Part shown: in pieces, positions 5,051 through 5,060 of the stretch
Layout of the letters: each line of letters starts with the position of its first letter
How positions within the stretch are numbered: the first letter of the stretch is position 1
DNA from: Candidatus Poseidoniaceae archaeon
Lineage (GTDB): Archaea > Thermoplasmatota > Poseidoniia > Poseidoniales > Poseidoniaceae
Length of the DNA stretch: 5,060 bases
Reading direction: 5' to 3'
Assembly: GCA_022425185.1 (NCBI GenBank)
Contig: JAKMFY010000171.1
Span: 1-5,060 of the forward strand
Position numbers and translations under genes: made by a program
Notes under the pieces: model-generated
What the model saw: only the letters and a program-made list of their open reading frames with translations
What the model was told of the DNA's origin: nothing
Database searches by the model: none

Positions 5051-5060
5051 TGCCTGCTAT

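Noticed and set aside
1..5060. tRNA genes, CRISPR arrays, insertion sequences or prophage genes
   Set aside because: No direct-repeat/spacer pattern, transposase motif, terminal inverted repeats or tRNA cloverleaf signature was seen in the gaps, all of which are under 100 nt.

Overview
The window looks like a compact piece of an archaeal chromosome of moderate GC content. All five genes are on the + strand with short gaps between them. The best taxonomic marker is the truncated PheS at the left edge: its [11 protein letters not shown] block and its WLR-type C-terminus are of the archaeal/eukaryotic form, not the bacterial one. Short T-rich ends, TATA-like boxes (about 451-458 and 5041-5047) and acidic, Asn/Thr-rich exported proteins fit a planktonic marine euryarchaeon. 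Marine Group II (Poseidoniales) is my best guess, but this is inference and not a sequence match.

Layout. 1-435: 3' part of pheS. 481-807 and 817-1317: two YbjQ/UPF0145-family genes in tandem, the first soluble and the second with an N-terminal membrane anchor. 1355-4069: a 904-residue protein with one transmembrane helix at each end and a large external domain; its N- and C-terminal parts resemble the eukaryotic CD36/LIMP-2/SR-B scavenger receptor family. 4070-4155: an intergenic stretch almost filled by two adjacent hairpins. 4156-5016: a 286-residue bitopic membrane protein of unknown function with a calcium-loop-like motif outside and a repeated EPYSxP motif in its tail. 5017-5060: a T-rich terminator and the TATA box of the next gene. 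No stretch over 300 bases lacks a gene.

The highlight is the CD36-like protein. This family is known mainly from eukaryotes, where it binds and moves fatty acids and other lipids at membranes. Here it carries an extra block of roughly 430 residues rich in Ala, Gly and Met at the place where CD36 has its ligand-binding helical apex. A role in capture or uptake of lipid or other hydrophobic material at the cell surface is an inference. The YbjQ pair directly upstream is close enough to be co-transcribed with it, but a functional link is untested.

A second theme is regulatory: three of the four complete genes have a short perfect inverted repeat ending 1 to 6 nt before the start codon, and two of these would pair away the only Shine-Dalgarno-like bases.
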